From the NCBI GenBank assembly GCA_016708025.1, contig JADJGQ010000001.1, forward strand, positions 744,001-808,000: a DNA stretch of 64,000 nucleotides, read 5' to 3'. Both the position numbers and the translations under genes were made by a program. How positions within the stretch are numbered: position 1 is the first letter of the stretch; every line of letters begins with the position of its first letter. The DNA is from a bacterium (lineage in GTDB: Bacteria > Zixibacteria > MSB-5A5 > GN15 > FEB-12). A model generated the notes under the pieces. The model had not been told where the DNA came from. It made no database searches and saw only the letters and a program-made list of their open reading frames with translations. Below, piece after piece: positions 40,683 to 49,320 of the stretch.

Positions 40683-42685
40683 TGATGAAACGGTGTCGCG
40701 AACTCGGTAGCCTGCTTTTCATGGGGATGATCCTCATGGTCGCGTCGGCGCAGGCAGAACAACTCAAGTTCAAGATCACGCATCCATGGGAACCGGTTTC
40801 GGACAGTGACTGGGCAGTCGTGGTCGACAGTGCGAAAGAGATACGCGATGCCGCGGTCATTTTTGAAAAGGTAGTGGTCAACGACCAGAAGCTGACTGAT
40901 GATCGGGTCGACGTGACGATCTACCGACGGATCCGCATCCTGTCTGCCGAAGGACGGGACTGGGCGGATGCCGAAGTGCCGCTCTACGACAATGATCAAA
41001 AAGTGCTGTTGATCCAGGCGCGCTCGATCCAGCAAAATGGAGATTCGGCCGTGCTGGATGTTGCGCAGATCCGCGAGAAGATCGCCTATCAGCTTGGACG
41101 CCACAAAGTCAAATCATACACCTTTTCCATACCCGGCGTGACAGATGATTGTATAGTCGAATACGTTATGAAACTTCGACTCGAATCTCGCTACGATCTT
41201 TGGTCGATCCAGCAGGATATCCCGGTACTCAAAGGAGAATTGCAGTGGCTGATCAATGCCGAGGGATGGGGGCTGGGGTACTTTTTTTCTTTCTTTGGCA
41301 GTCAATCTCCGTACTACGTGGTCCGGGGGTTGGACAAGCCGATCGATGTCAAGCAATTGCCTAATATCAAGGAAGTGAAGGAACTGCACTTCACGGTAAC
41401 AGATGTCCCTCCTTTCCGGTCGGAAGAGCATACTCTCCCGCGCAAGGCGCTCGAAGGTCGGCTCTATCTGTTTTACAGCTCCAGTACATCATCGCTGGCT
41501 TTCTGGGAAAGGGTCGCCACGACCATGACTTCTGTTACCGACTACTTTGCGGATGGCAGCAAGCAGGTGAATAAAGTGATCAAGCAGTTTGATTCGCTGG
41601 AGACTCGGGATGCCAAGATGCGCGCCGCATATGAGTGGCTTCAGGACAGTATCACCAATCTTACCTACGATCCGCCTGAGGTGAAGAAATCGCGGAAGGA
41701 ACGTCAGGTCGAAACAGGCAATCATGTGGTTAGCCGGCGGCAGGGGAGTGAAGAACAGATAAACCTGGTCTATTGCGATATGCTCCGCTCGATGAACATC
41801 GATGCGCACATGGCGTATGTCGTGCGGCGAGACAAAAATCTGTTCGTGCAGGAAGCTTTGTATTGGCAGTTCGATCAGTCACTGGTGGTCGTGCAGGACA
41901 GTTCCGGCAAGTCCGTCTATTACTCCCCCGGAAGCATGTTTTTGCCCTATGGGTTTGCCCCCTGGTATACAGAAGGAGTCTCCGCTCTGATCCTTTCGAA
42001 AGGCGGGCGGACCAATGATCTGGTCTGGTTCTCGACCTACGCCGCAAATAAGATCGGGAGCAGTATGCAGCTCCAGTTCGACCAGGATTTTCTGTTAAGC
42101 GGGACATTCGCCGAAACCCGGACAGGACAGCCTGCCCGCGGAGTCAGATTGGACTGTCTGGATGCTGACTCCGTCGCCGCGGCCACAATTGTGTTGGAAG
42201 ATCTCAAAGAGCGTTATGCGCGATTTGAAATAGATTCCGTGCGTGCGCAAAACCTGTCGGATCATCGTAAAACCCTGACGACAAGAGCGCATGTGCAGAC
42301 GGTCGATGGTGTCGGCGACCTGGTGGGGGATCGTCTGTTGCTTCGGCCCTTGGAGCTAATGGAGGCTGCGGAGAACCCGTTCACCGCCACCACTCGAGTC
42401 AACCCGGTCGCATTTGATTATGCATTTGAGCTGAATGAGTCGATCCAGTTTGTCCTGCCGGAAGGGTGGAAGGTGGAATCGCTCCCAACTGACACCTCGT
42501 TTGCGAATCATCTTGGCAATTGCGGTCTTCAGTTCACCGAATTTGAGGGGAGTTTTGGGGTCCAGCGGGTGATCCGGTTGGCGACACCGTTCATCCCGGT
42601 CGATGACTACGCTTCGCTTCAGGAGCTGTATGCGGCGCGGGCCTCAATGACCACAGCTACGGTAGCTTTGGTTCGGGTCCACTGA
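40682..42685 (+). CDS. DUF3857/transglutaminase-like paralogue lacking the catalytic residues
   Basis: This 667-residue protein has a signal peptide (LGSLLFMGMILMVASAQA). The domain order is the same as in the preceding protein: DUF3857 first (IRILSAEGRDWADAEVPL, VEYVMKLRLESRYD), transglutaminase-like fold near 320-450, then a beta-rich end. In the transglutaminase part, the position of the catalytic Cys reads GSEEQINLVYCDML, the His position reads FDQSLVVVQD, and the Asp position reads VYYSPGSM, so none of the triad is kept. It is probably a non-enzymatic partner of the first protein. It starts at the ATG at 40682, sharing one base with the previous stop; an ATG at 40685 is equally possible. 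Confidence 0.82.
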   Translation: MMKRCRELGSLLFMGMILMVASAQAEQLKFKITHPWEPVSDSDWAVVVDSAKEIRDAAVIFEKVVVNDQKLTDDRVDVTIYRRIRILSAEGRDWADAEVPLYDNDQKVLLIQARSIQQNGDSAVLDVAQIREKIAYQLGRHKVKSYTFSIPGVTDDCIVEYVMKLRLESRYDLWSIQQDIPVLKGELQWLINAEGWGLGYFFSFFGSQSPYYVVRGLDKPIDVKQLPNIKEVKELHFTVTDVPPFRSEEHTLPRKALEGRLYLFYSSSTSSLAFWERVATTMTSVTDYFADGSKQVNKVIKQFDSLETRDAKMRAAYEWLQDSITNLTYDPPEVKKSRKERQVETGNHVVSRRQGSEEQINLVYCDMLRSMNIDAHMAYVVRRDKNLFVQEALYWQFDQSLVVVQDSSGKSVYYSPGSMFLPYGFAPWYTEGVSALILSKGGRTNDLVWFSTYAANKIGSSMQLQFDQDFLLSGTFAETRTGQPARGVRLDCLDADSVAAATIVLEDLKERYARFEIDSVRAQNLSDHRKTLTTRAHVQTVDGVGDLVGDRLLLRPLELMEAAENPFTATTRVNPVAFDYAFELNESIQFVLPEGWKVESLPTDTSFANHLGNCGLQFTEFEGSFGVQRVIRLATPFIPVDDYASLQELYAARASMTTATVALVRVH

Positions 42686-42711
42686 CGGATTGATTTTCAC
42701 TTGAAGGTATT

Positions 42712-42740
42712 GGGGTGCTGCGAAAAGGCGGCGCCCCTTT
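42712..42740 (+). terminator. Rho-independent terminator
   Basis: A 10-bp stem (42712-42721 with 42728-42737, two G-U pairs), 6-base loop and three T, between the DUF3857 pair and hrcA. Confidence 0.75.
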
Positions 42741-42759
42741 CTGTTGTGAACCAATTCCC

Positions 42760-42788
42760 TTGACTGCCGTTATAAGAATCTGTAAATT
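42760..42788 (+). promoter_or_regulatory. Putative promoter of the hrcA-grpE-dnaK-dnaJ operon
   Basis: TTGACT (42760-42765), a 17-base spacer and TAAATT (42783-42788). The predicted start near 42795 falls inside the CIRCE-like element. Confidence 0.5.
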
Positions 42789-42789
42789 G

Positions 42790-42816
42790 TTAGCGCTCTG
42801 GCAGATAGGCTGCCAA
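42790..42816 (+). promoter_or_regulatory. CIRCE-like operator for HrcA
   Basis: TTAGCGCTC (42790-42798), nine bases, then GGCTGCCAA (42808-42816). Against the CIRCE consensus (TTAGCACTC-N9-GAGTGCTAA) the left half matches 8 of 9 and the right half 6 of 9. Its place at the predicted transcription start of hrcA is typical for autoregulation. An overlapping perfect inverted repeat TGGCAG-N5-CTGCCA (42799-42815) is an alternative reading. Confidence 0.55.
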
Positions 42817-42850
42817 AATGGCAGTTCGACTGGATGGTCTTGAGGAGAGT

Positions 42851-43906
42851 ATGTCATCGGGTTTTGAAAATCTCACTGATCGCGAAAAGCAGATCCTCTT
42901 TAATCTGATCAACTACTATATCCAGTCGGCTGATCCGGTGGGGTCGCGCGTTATCGCGAATAAGTTCAAGATGGGGCTCTCCTCGGCGACCATTCGGAAC
43001 ACGCTTCAGGATCTGGAAGAATTAGGTCTTGTGGAGCAGCCGCATACCTCGGCAGGGCGTATCCCGACCGATATTGGCTATCGCGTTTATGTTGACTACC
43101 TGATCAAGCCGGACCGTCTCAGCACGGCCGAAGAGCAGATGATCCGTGCCGCGATCCTGAAGGAAGGGCGCGGGATAAATGAAATCCTCGGACAGACCGC
43201 CCGCATTCTCGGTGAGATCACGCAGCAATTGGGAGTGACTGTCGCGCCGCGCTTTGAGGAAGGGGTACTTCGTTCACTGCGCCTCATCCCTGTCGCCGAC
43301 GGTAAAGTGATGGTGGTGGTGATTCTCGGATCCGGGATCGCCCGATCGGTGATCCTTGAGATCGAAGCGAATTTCGCAGAGCGGGCGTTGACCGAAGTGG
43401 AAGCATTGTTAAACGAACGGCTTTCCGGGCTGACCCTGGCGACCATTCGCGACACGATCTCCAAGCGGATCGCGGATGTCTCCGGACATGGCCGTTTGAT
43501 CAATCTGGTGATCGATTCCAAAGAGAGAATATGGACGGAAGACCGCCGTCCGGAAGATATTCATATCGCCGGCGCCGGTAGTCTTATAGAGAAGCCGGAA
43601 TTTTTTGATCGCGATAAAATGTCGAAACTGATGCGCTTACTGGAGGATGGTAAGATCCTCTCCGAATTCCTGACCCAGGCGCATGAGGAGGGGCTGTTCA
43701 TTACGATAGGGCGGGAGAATACGATCCGGGAGATCATCAACTGCTCGGTGGTATCATCCACCTACAAAGTCGGGAATATCACTGGAGCGATCGGCGTGAT
43801 CGGGCCGACCCGTATGCCCTACAGCAAGCTGGTGTCGGTGGTCGAATATACCGCCCGGTCGATCACCGAGGTTCTCTCCGGATTCGATGAGAAGAAAGGT
43901 GCATGA
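42851..43906 (+). CDS. hrcA: Heat-inducible transcription repressor HrcA
   Basis: The start is set at the ATG at 42851 (351 residues) because GAGGAG lies four bases upstream; an earlier in-frame ATG at 42818 would overlap the operator. The N-terminal winged helix (LTDREKQILFNLINYYIQSADPVGSR, LSSATIRNTLQDLEELGLVEQPHTSAGRIPT) is typical. The GAF-like dimerisation domain follows, with the C-terminal GAIGVIGPTRMPYSKLVSVVEYTA. HrcA represses chaperone operons until misfolded protein titrates GroEL. It heads hrcA-grpE-dnaK-dnaJ, the classical order, with a CIRCE-like site upstream. Confidence 0.96.
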   Translation: MSSGFENLTDREKQILFNLINYYIQSADPVGSRVIANKFKMGLSSATIRNTLQDLEELGLVEQPHTSAGRIPTDIGYRVYVDYLIKPDRLSTAEEQMIRAAILKEGRGINEILGQTARILGEITQQLGVTVAPRFEEGVLRSLRLIPVADGKVMVVVILGSGIARSVILEIEANFAERALTEVEALLNERLSGLTLATIRDTISKRIADVSGHGRLINLVIDSKERIWTEDRRPEDIHIAGAGSLIEKPEFFDRDKMSKLMRLLEDGKILSEFLTQAHEEGLFITIGRENTIREIINCSVVSSTYKVGNITGAIGVIGPTRMPYSKLVSVVEYTARSITEVLSGFDEKKGA

Positions 43907-43909
43907 TAT

Positions 43910-44524
43910 ATGAGCGATGAAAAAGATACCGACCTGACAGAGAATTTCTCCGGTCAGGGAGAGCCAACCCCCAAACAACGCGTGCTGGGCGATCCAGCCG
44001 AGATGGTTGAAAAGGGGGAGGATTTCTCCAGTGAATCGGATCTGGTCGAAGAAGCCGGGCAGTTATTAGATACGCCGGATGAGTTGAAGGCGAAAGTCGC
44101 AGAGCTTGAAGACAAACTGCTTCGCATGGCCGCCGAACACGACAATTATCGCAAGCGAATGGCGCGCCAGCAGGATGAACTGATACGGGCGGCCAACGAC
44201 CGAGTCTTTTCTGAACTGCTTGAGGTGATGGACAATTTCGAACGGGCGTTACAGCATGCGAAAGAGGATGCCAGTCCGAATGCGGTTCTCACCGGCACCG
44301 AAATGATCTACGGGCAATTGATTAGCCTGTTAACCAAACATGGGATCACCCCCATCGAGGCGATCGGAAAGCCCTTCGACCCGCAACTTCACGAGGCAAT
44401 GATGCAGACCAGTTCGGACGAGTATCCGGAAGGGACGGTTGCCCTCGAAATGGGGAAGGGGTATCAGCAGGGGAGTCGGGTGATCCGGCACAGCAAAGTG
44501 GGAGTCAGCAAAGGGAAGGGATGA
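43910..44524 (+). CDS. grpE: Nucleotide exchange factor GrpE
   Basis: This 204-residue protein begins with an acidic disordered segment of about 50 residues. A long coiled coil follows (ELKAKVAELEDKLLRMAAEHDNYRKRMARQQDE), then a four-helix part (LLEVMDNFERALQHA) and a C-terminal beta domain (PFDPQLHEAMMQTSSDEYPEGTV). GrpE exchanges ADP on DnaK and acts as a thermosensor. It starts three bases after hrcA and is followed by dnaK after 51 bases. All family hallmarks are present. Confidence 0.96.
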   Translation: MSDEKDTDLTENFSGQGEPTPKQRVLGDPAEMVEKGEDFSSESDLVEEAGQLLDTPDELKAKVAELEDKLLRMAAEHDNYRKRMARQQDELIRAANDRVFSELLEVMDNFERALQHAKEDASPNAVLTGTEMIYGQLISLLTKHGITPIEAIGKPFDPQLHEAMMQTSSDEYPEGTVALEMGKGYQQGSRVIRHSKVGVSKGKG

Positions 44525-44575
44525 GCTGTTTTATGGCTCAGAGATTTAGACAAGTAATCAGTCAAGGAGCATACA

Positions 44576-46501
44576 ATGGCTAAGATAATCGGTATCGACC
44601 TTGGTACCACCAATTCATGCGTTGCGGTTCTCGAAGGAAAGGATCCGGTCGTGATCCCGAATCTCGAGGGAGCCCGGACAACGCCGTCGGTTGTTGCGTT
44701 CGCCAAAGATGGCGAGCGCCTGGTTGGCGCGGCTGCCAAGCGTCAGGCAGTGACCAATTCAGAAAACACTGTTTTCTCGATCAAGCGATTTATGGGCCGT
44801 CGACATGACGAGGTCAGCACCGAAGAGAAGCTGGTGCCGTACAAGATCGCCGAGGATTCATCAGGAAACGTGCTGGTTGAGGTTCAGGGGAAAAAGTTGA
44901 CGCCGCCCGAAGTGTCGGCGATGATCCTGCAGTATCTGAAAAAGTGTGCTGAAAACTATCTCGGCGAAGAAGTAAAGCAGGCGGTCATTACTGTTCCGGC
45001 CTACTTCAACGACTCACAGCGCCAGGCGACCAAAGATGCCGGCCGAATCGCCGGCCTTGAAGTCCTCCGCATCATCAATGAGCCGACCGCAGCCTCGCTC
45101 GCCTACGGTCTGGACAAAAAGAAGAATGAAAAGATCGCCGTCTACGATCTTGGCGGCGGAACGTTTGATATCTCAATTCTTGAGATCGGCGATGGAGTCT
45201 TTGAGGTTCGCTCGACCAACGGTGACACGCATCTTGGCGGCGACGATTTCGACCAGGTAATCATTGACTGGATGGCCGAGGAGTTCCTCAAGAGCAGCGG
45301 GATCGACCTGCGCAAAGACAGAATGGCCCTGCAGCGCCTGAAAGAAGCGGCGGAGAAGGCGAAGATAGAGCTCTCCTCCACTATGCAGACCAACATTAAC
45401 CTGCCGTTCATTACGGCAGATCAATCCGGTCCGAAGCATCTTGATCTGATGTTGACCCGCGCCAAGATGGAGCAGTTGGCTGATGTCCTGGTGCAGCGAA
45501 CGATCGGGCCCTGCAAGTCCGCGATCGCCGATGCCAAGCTTTCGATCAACGAGATCGATGAAGTGGTGCTGGTCGGTGGCATGACGCGCATGCCGAAGAT
45601 CATCGACACGGTCCGTCAGTTGTTCGGCAAAGAGCCGCACAAAGGCGTGAACCCGGATGAGGTTGTGGCGATCGGCGCGGCGATCCAGGGAGGCGTGCTT
45701 TCCGGTGACATGAAAGATATCGTGTTATTGGATGTCACTCCGCTCTCGCTCGGTATCGAAACGCTGGGCGGCGTGATGACCCCATTGATCGAGCGGAATA
45801 CGACAATTCCGACGAAAAAATCGCAGATCTTTTCGACTGCCTCGGATAATCAGCCGGCCGTTTCGATCGTTGTCCTGCAGGGTGAACGGAAAATGGCGGT
45901 CGACAACCGGTTGCTCGGTAAGTTTGATCTGGTAGGATTGCCGCTGGCGCCAAGGGGACTCCCGCAGATCGAAGTCACATTTAATATCGACGCGAACGGC
46001 ATTGTGCATGTCAGCGCCAAAGATATGGCGACCGCGAAAGAACAATCGATCAGGATCGAAGCATCCTCAGGGCTATCTGAAGCGGAGATCAAGCGAATGG
46101 TCAACGATGCCCAGACCTTCTCCGAAGAGGATAAAAAGAAAAGCGACCTGATCCAGGCACGCAATGAGGCGGACGCCCTGATCTATAGCACCGAAAAAAC
46201 GCTTCGCGAACATGGCGACAAAGTGAGCGGCGACGAAAAGAAGAATATCGAGGACGCAGTCGCCGCGCTTCGCACCGCCATGGGCGGCGATGATCTGGCG
46301 GCGATCAGTTCAGCGAAAGAGCGATTGATGCAGGCCTCGCACAAGCTGGCGGAAGAGATGTACAAAGCCGCTCAGCAGCAACAGGCAGCAGGGGCGGGCC
46401 CTGCGCCGGATCAACAGCCGACCGGCGAATCCGGCGGCAAGAAAGATGGCGCGGTCGATGCCGATTTCGAGGTGGTCGATGAGGACAAAAACAAGAGCTG
46501 A
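44576..46501 (+). CDS. dnaK: Chaperone DnaK (Hsp70)
   Basis: This 641-residue protein has normal length. The nucleotide-binding domain has IIGIDLGTTNSCVAV, the linker-proximal YDLGGGTFDISILEIGDG, and VGGMTRMPKI. The substrate-binding domain carries DVTPLSLGIETLGGVMTPLIERNTTIPTKKSQ (first and last parts conserved). The C-terminal lid ends in a disordered Gln/Gly stretch and the acidic VDADFEVVDEDKNKS, close to the usual EEVD-type bacterial tail. AAGGAG lies about eight bases upstream of the ATG. The TGA stop shares a base with the dnaJ start. Confidence 0.98.
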   Translation: MAKIIGIDLGTTNSCVAVLEGKDPVVIPNLEGARTTPSVVAFAKDGERLVGAAAKRQAVTNSENTVFSIKRFMGRRHDEVSTEEKLVPYKIAEDSSGNVLVEVQGKKLTPPEVSAMILQYLKKCAENYLGEEVKQAVITVPAYFNDSQRQATKDAGRIAGLEVLRIINEPTAASLAYGLDKKKNEKIAVYDLGGGTFDISILEIGDGVFEVRSTNGDTHLGGDDFDQVIIDWMAEEFLKSSGIDLRKDRMALQRLKEAAEKAKIELSSTMQTNINLPFITADQSGPKHLDLMLTRAKMEQLADVLVQRTIGPCKSAIADAKLSINEIDEVVLVGGMTRMPKIIDTVRQLFGKEPHKGVNPDEVVAIGAAIQGGVLSGDMKDIVLLDVTPLSLGIETLGGVMTPLIERNTTIPTKKSQIFSTASDNQPAVSIVVLQGERKMAVDNRLLGKFDLVGLPLAPRGLPQIEVTFNIDANGIVHVSAKDMATAKEQSIRIEASSGLSEAEIKRMVNDAQTFSEEDKKKSDLIQARNEADALIYSTEKTLREHGDKVSGDEKKNIEDAVAALRTAMGGDDLAAISSAKERLMQASHKLAEEMYKAAQQQQAAGAGPAPDQQPTGESGGKKDGAVDADFEVVDEDKNKS

Positions 46502-47658
46502 TGAGCAGTAAACGCGACTACTACGAGATCCTGGGCGTCGACAAAGCGGCCGACGAAGCGACGATCAAGTCCGCCTATCGGAAAAAGGCGATGCAGTATC
46601 ACCCTGATCGAAATCAGGGGAATGCAGAGGCCGAAGAACGATTCAAGGAGGCGACCGAGGCATACGAAGTGCTGAAGGATGCCGACAAGCGACACATGTA
46701 TGACCAGTACGGTCATGCCGGGATGCAGTCCGGCGGATTCCAGCATGGCGGCGGCGGGTTCCAGGGATTCGATCTTTCGGATGCGCTCCGTGCCTTTATG
46801 CGTGATTTTGGCGGCGGCGGGTCGATCTTCGATGATTTCTTCGATCAGGGGCGACGTGGTCAGCGCTCCAATCAGGGAGAGGATCTCCGGGTCCGTTTTG
46901 CGATCTCGCTTGAAGAGGTCGCCAGCGGTATCGAAAAAACGATTAAAGTGAATCGACTGCTTCGGTGCGATACCTGCGCGGGGAGCGGGGTGGCGGCAGG
47001 CTCATCAAAGAAACAATGTCCGCAATGTAAGGGGATGGGTCAGGTACGGACTATTTCCCGGACATTTCTCGGTACGATCCAGCAGGTGAGTACCTGCAAT
47101 GTCTGTCGCGGAACCGGCGAGATCATCGCCGATCCGTGCAAGAGTTGCAGCGGCGAGGGACGCGTCAGAGGGACCTCGAATGTAAAGGTGAAAGCTCCTG
47201 CCGGAGTAGCGTCGGGGAATTACATGACGCTGGAGGGGATGGGGAATGCCGGCCCGCACGGAGGACATCCGGGCGACCTGATCATCGTATTCGAAGAGCT
47301 CGAACATGAGCGGTTCTCCCGTCAGGGGGACAATGTCCTGCTCGAGTTGCCGATCTCTTTTACCACCGCCGCACTGGGTGGTGAGGTGACAGTCCCGACG
47401 ATCAATGGATCGGAGACCATGTCTATTCCTGCCGGGACTCAATCCGGCAAGATTCTCAAGTTGAAAGGTAAGGGGATTCCGCATCTGCACCACAGCGGCC
47501 GAGGGGATCAGTTAGTCCAGGTCACCGTCTGGGTGCCGACCAAGCTTTCTTCGGAGGACAAAAAAGTCCTGCAGAAGCTGGCGACGTCGGAATCATTCAG
47601 CGCGCCCAAGGGTGACAAGTCATTCTTTGAAAAACTTCGATCAACCCTTGGAGTCTGA
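46501..47658 (+). CDS. dnaJ: Chaperone DnaJ (Hsp40, type I)
   Basis: This 385-residue protein has a J domain (residues 1-70) with the essential HPD in YHPDRNQGN. A Gly/Phe-rich linker follows, then four zinc-finger motifs (CDTCAGSG, CPQCKGMG, CNVCRGTG, CKSCSGEG) and the C-terminal substrate-binding domain. It delivers clients to DnaK and stimulates its ATPase. Start and dnaK stop overlap by one base, and prmA follows after two bases, so the whole hrcA-to-rsmE run is one tight operon. Confidence 0.98.
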   Translation: MSSKRDYYEILGVDKAADEATIKSAYRKKAMQYHPDRNQGNAEAEERFKEATEAYEVLKDADKRHMYDQYGHAGMQSGGFQHGGGGFQGFDLSDALRAFMRDFGGGGSIFDDFFDQGRRGQRSNQGEDLRVRFAISLEEVASGIEKTIKVNRLLRCDTCAGSGVAAGSSKKQCPQCKGMGQVRTISRTFLGTIQQVSTCNVCRGTGEIIADPCKSCSGEGRVRGTSNVKVKAPAGVASGNYMTLEGMGNAGPHGGHPGDLIIVFEELEHERFSRQGDNVLLELPISFTTAALGGEVTVPTINGSETMSIPAGTQSGKILKLKGKGIPHLHHSGRGDQLVQVTVWVPTKLSSEDKKVLQKLATSESFSAPKGDKSFFEKLRSTLGV

Positions 47659-47660
47659 AC

Positions 47661-48545
47661 ATGCAGGCTGAAATGCCGGATAGTTATATTGAGGCACGAC
47701 TCACTGTCGCCCGGACGATGGCCGATGCCGTCTGCAATTTTATCATCGATAATATCACCAGCGGGCTGGTCCTGGAAGAAGAGGACGAGTCGCCGGACAC
47801 GATCATCACCTTCTATGTCGCGCCGGACAAAGAGTCGGCATTTCGGCAGGGACTCCCGACCTACCTGTCAGATGTTTACGGCCCGCTTGGCCAACCTGTC
47901 CCAAAGATAGCCGAAAAGCAGATCAAGAATGTCGAGTGGGTAGAAGAATACAAAGCCTCCATCCAACCGGTTCGGATCGCCGATGATATCGTGGTTCGTC
48001 CGAAATGGCATGATCGACAGCCAAACACCAAATATGACATCGTGATCGAACCAAAGATGGCTTTTGGCACAGGCACGCACGAGACGACGCGAAGCTGTCT
48101 GGCTGTGATCCGCAAGAATTTCCAACCGGGAATGCGATTTCTCGATATGGGGACCGGGTCAGGGATCCTCTCTATTCTCGCCGCGCAAATGGGGGCGACA
48201 TACATCAAAGCGATCGATTACGATGTCACCGCTGTGCAGAATTGCCAGGAAAATTTCCAGATCAACGAGATCAAGACTCCGCATGATATTCTCTTCGGTT
48301 CGGTTGAGAAAGCGGCGGATGATCCGGTATATGATTTCGTGTGTGCCAATATCATCAAGAGCACTATCCTCCCAATGCTCCGTCGTCTGATCGGACTGAC
48401 AGCACCTACCGGGACGCTGGTCCTTTCGGGGTTGCTGACGCAAGATGAAGAAGAGGTCACTCAGGCATTGCAGGGTCTGGGACATCCGAAGTTTGAGATC
48501 GTTGTCGACAACAAGTGGCTCACGTACGTGATCCCCAGGCAGTAG
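47661..48545 (+). CDS. prmA: Ribosomal protein L11 methyltransferase PrmA
   Basis: This 294-residue protein has an N-terminal substrate-recognition domain (about 1-95) and the VEWVEEYKASIQPVRIADDIVVRPKW-type junction (first and last parts recognisable). The methyltransferase fold carries AFGTGTHETTRSCL, the SAM-binding DMGTGSGILSILAA and the NIIKSTI variant of the catalytic-loop motif. PrmA trimethylates lysines and the N-terminus of ribosomal protein L11. It lies between dnaJ and rsmE with 2- and 3-base gaps; dnaJ-prmA-rsmE order is widespread in bacteria. Confidence 0.94.
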   Translation: MQAEMPDSYIEARLTVARTMADAVCNFIIDNITSGLVLEEEDESPDTIITFYVAPDKESAFRQGLPTYLSDVYGPLGQPVPKIAEKQIKNVEWVEEYKASIQPVRIADDIVVRPKWHDRQPNTKYDIVIEPKMAFGTGTHETTRSCLAVIRKNFQPGMRFLDMGTGSGILSILAAQMGATYIKAIDYDVTAVQNCQENFQINEIKTPHDILFGSVEKAADDPVYDFVCANIIKSTILPMLRRLIGLTAPTGTLVLSGLLTQDEEEVTQALQGLGHPKFEIVVDNKWLTYVIPRQ

Positions 48546-48548
48546 GCA

Positions 48549-49292
48549 ATGGAACCGCCGATCTTTTTTGCCACCCCTGAACATCTGGCCGAAGAAACGG
48601 TCGTCTTATCGGCGGCCGAGTCGCATCATGCGATCGATGTCCTGCGGATGAAATCGGGCGACCTTGCTATCGCCGTCGATGGTCTGGGGAATGGCGCACG
48701 GGGAGAGATACGATTCAACAGCAAGAAACAGATCGAACTGGTGGTCCACTCTCGCCTGCGGCAATTCGGCGAACCGATGGTCAAACTAACTTTGGCGGCT
48801 GGGATGTCTGTCGGCTACAAGTTTGATGAACTGGTCGACAAGGGGACACAACTTGGGGTCAGTCGCTTTGTGCCTCTGATGACCGAAAAGTCCAAAGTGA
48901 AAGTTGAAGAATCCCGGCGGGCGCATAACAAAGCCGAACGACTGGAAAAAGTTGCGTTAGCCGCGATGAAGCAATGTCACCGATCATATCGACCGGAGAT
49001 CGCTTTACCACTCAGTTTGAAGCAGTTTCTATCAGAGTCTGACGAGGGGATCAAGCTGATCTTCCATCCGAGCAGTGACAGTAAGTGGATTCAGGATATC
49101 CCGTTCGAAAGCAATCCCACTCGGGTGACCCTGCTGGTTGGGCCGGAATCCGGGTTCTCCGTGACCGAGTTTGCGGCCGCCAAAGAAAAGGGGTACCAGC
49201 CGGTCAGTCTGGGGAAACGGATCCTGCGGACCGAAAATGCCGGCCCGATCGCGGTTGCGCTGATCATGGCCCGACTTGGTGAATTCAATTAA
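48549..49292 (+). CDS. rsmE: 16S rRNA m3U1498 methyltransferase RsmE
   Basis: This 247-residue SPOUT-class enzyme has an N-terminal PUA-like domain with SAAESHHAIDVLRMKSGD. The knotted domain contains DELVDKGTQLGVSRFVPLMTEKS, the LLVGPESGFSVTE loop and the terminal SLGKRILRTENAGPIAVALIM, the SAM-binding knot. It methylates U1498 near the decoding site. It is three bases downstream of prmA. All expected motifs are seen. Confidence 0.95.
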   Translation: MEPPIFFATPEHLAEETVVLSAAESHHAIDVLRMKSGDLAIAVDGLGNGARGEIRFNSKKQIELVVHSRLRQFGEPMVKLTLAAGMSVGYKFDELVDKGTQLGVSRFVPLMTEKSKVKVEESRRAHNKAERLEKVALAAMKQCHRSYRPEIALPLSLKQFLSESDEGIKLIFHPSSDSKWIQDIPFESNPTRVTLLVGPESGFSVTEFAAAKEKGYQPVSLGKRILRTENAGPIAVALIMARLGEFN

Positions 49293-49320
49293 TCTCCAAT
49301 CCTGCCGATAACCACCAGTG

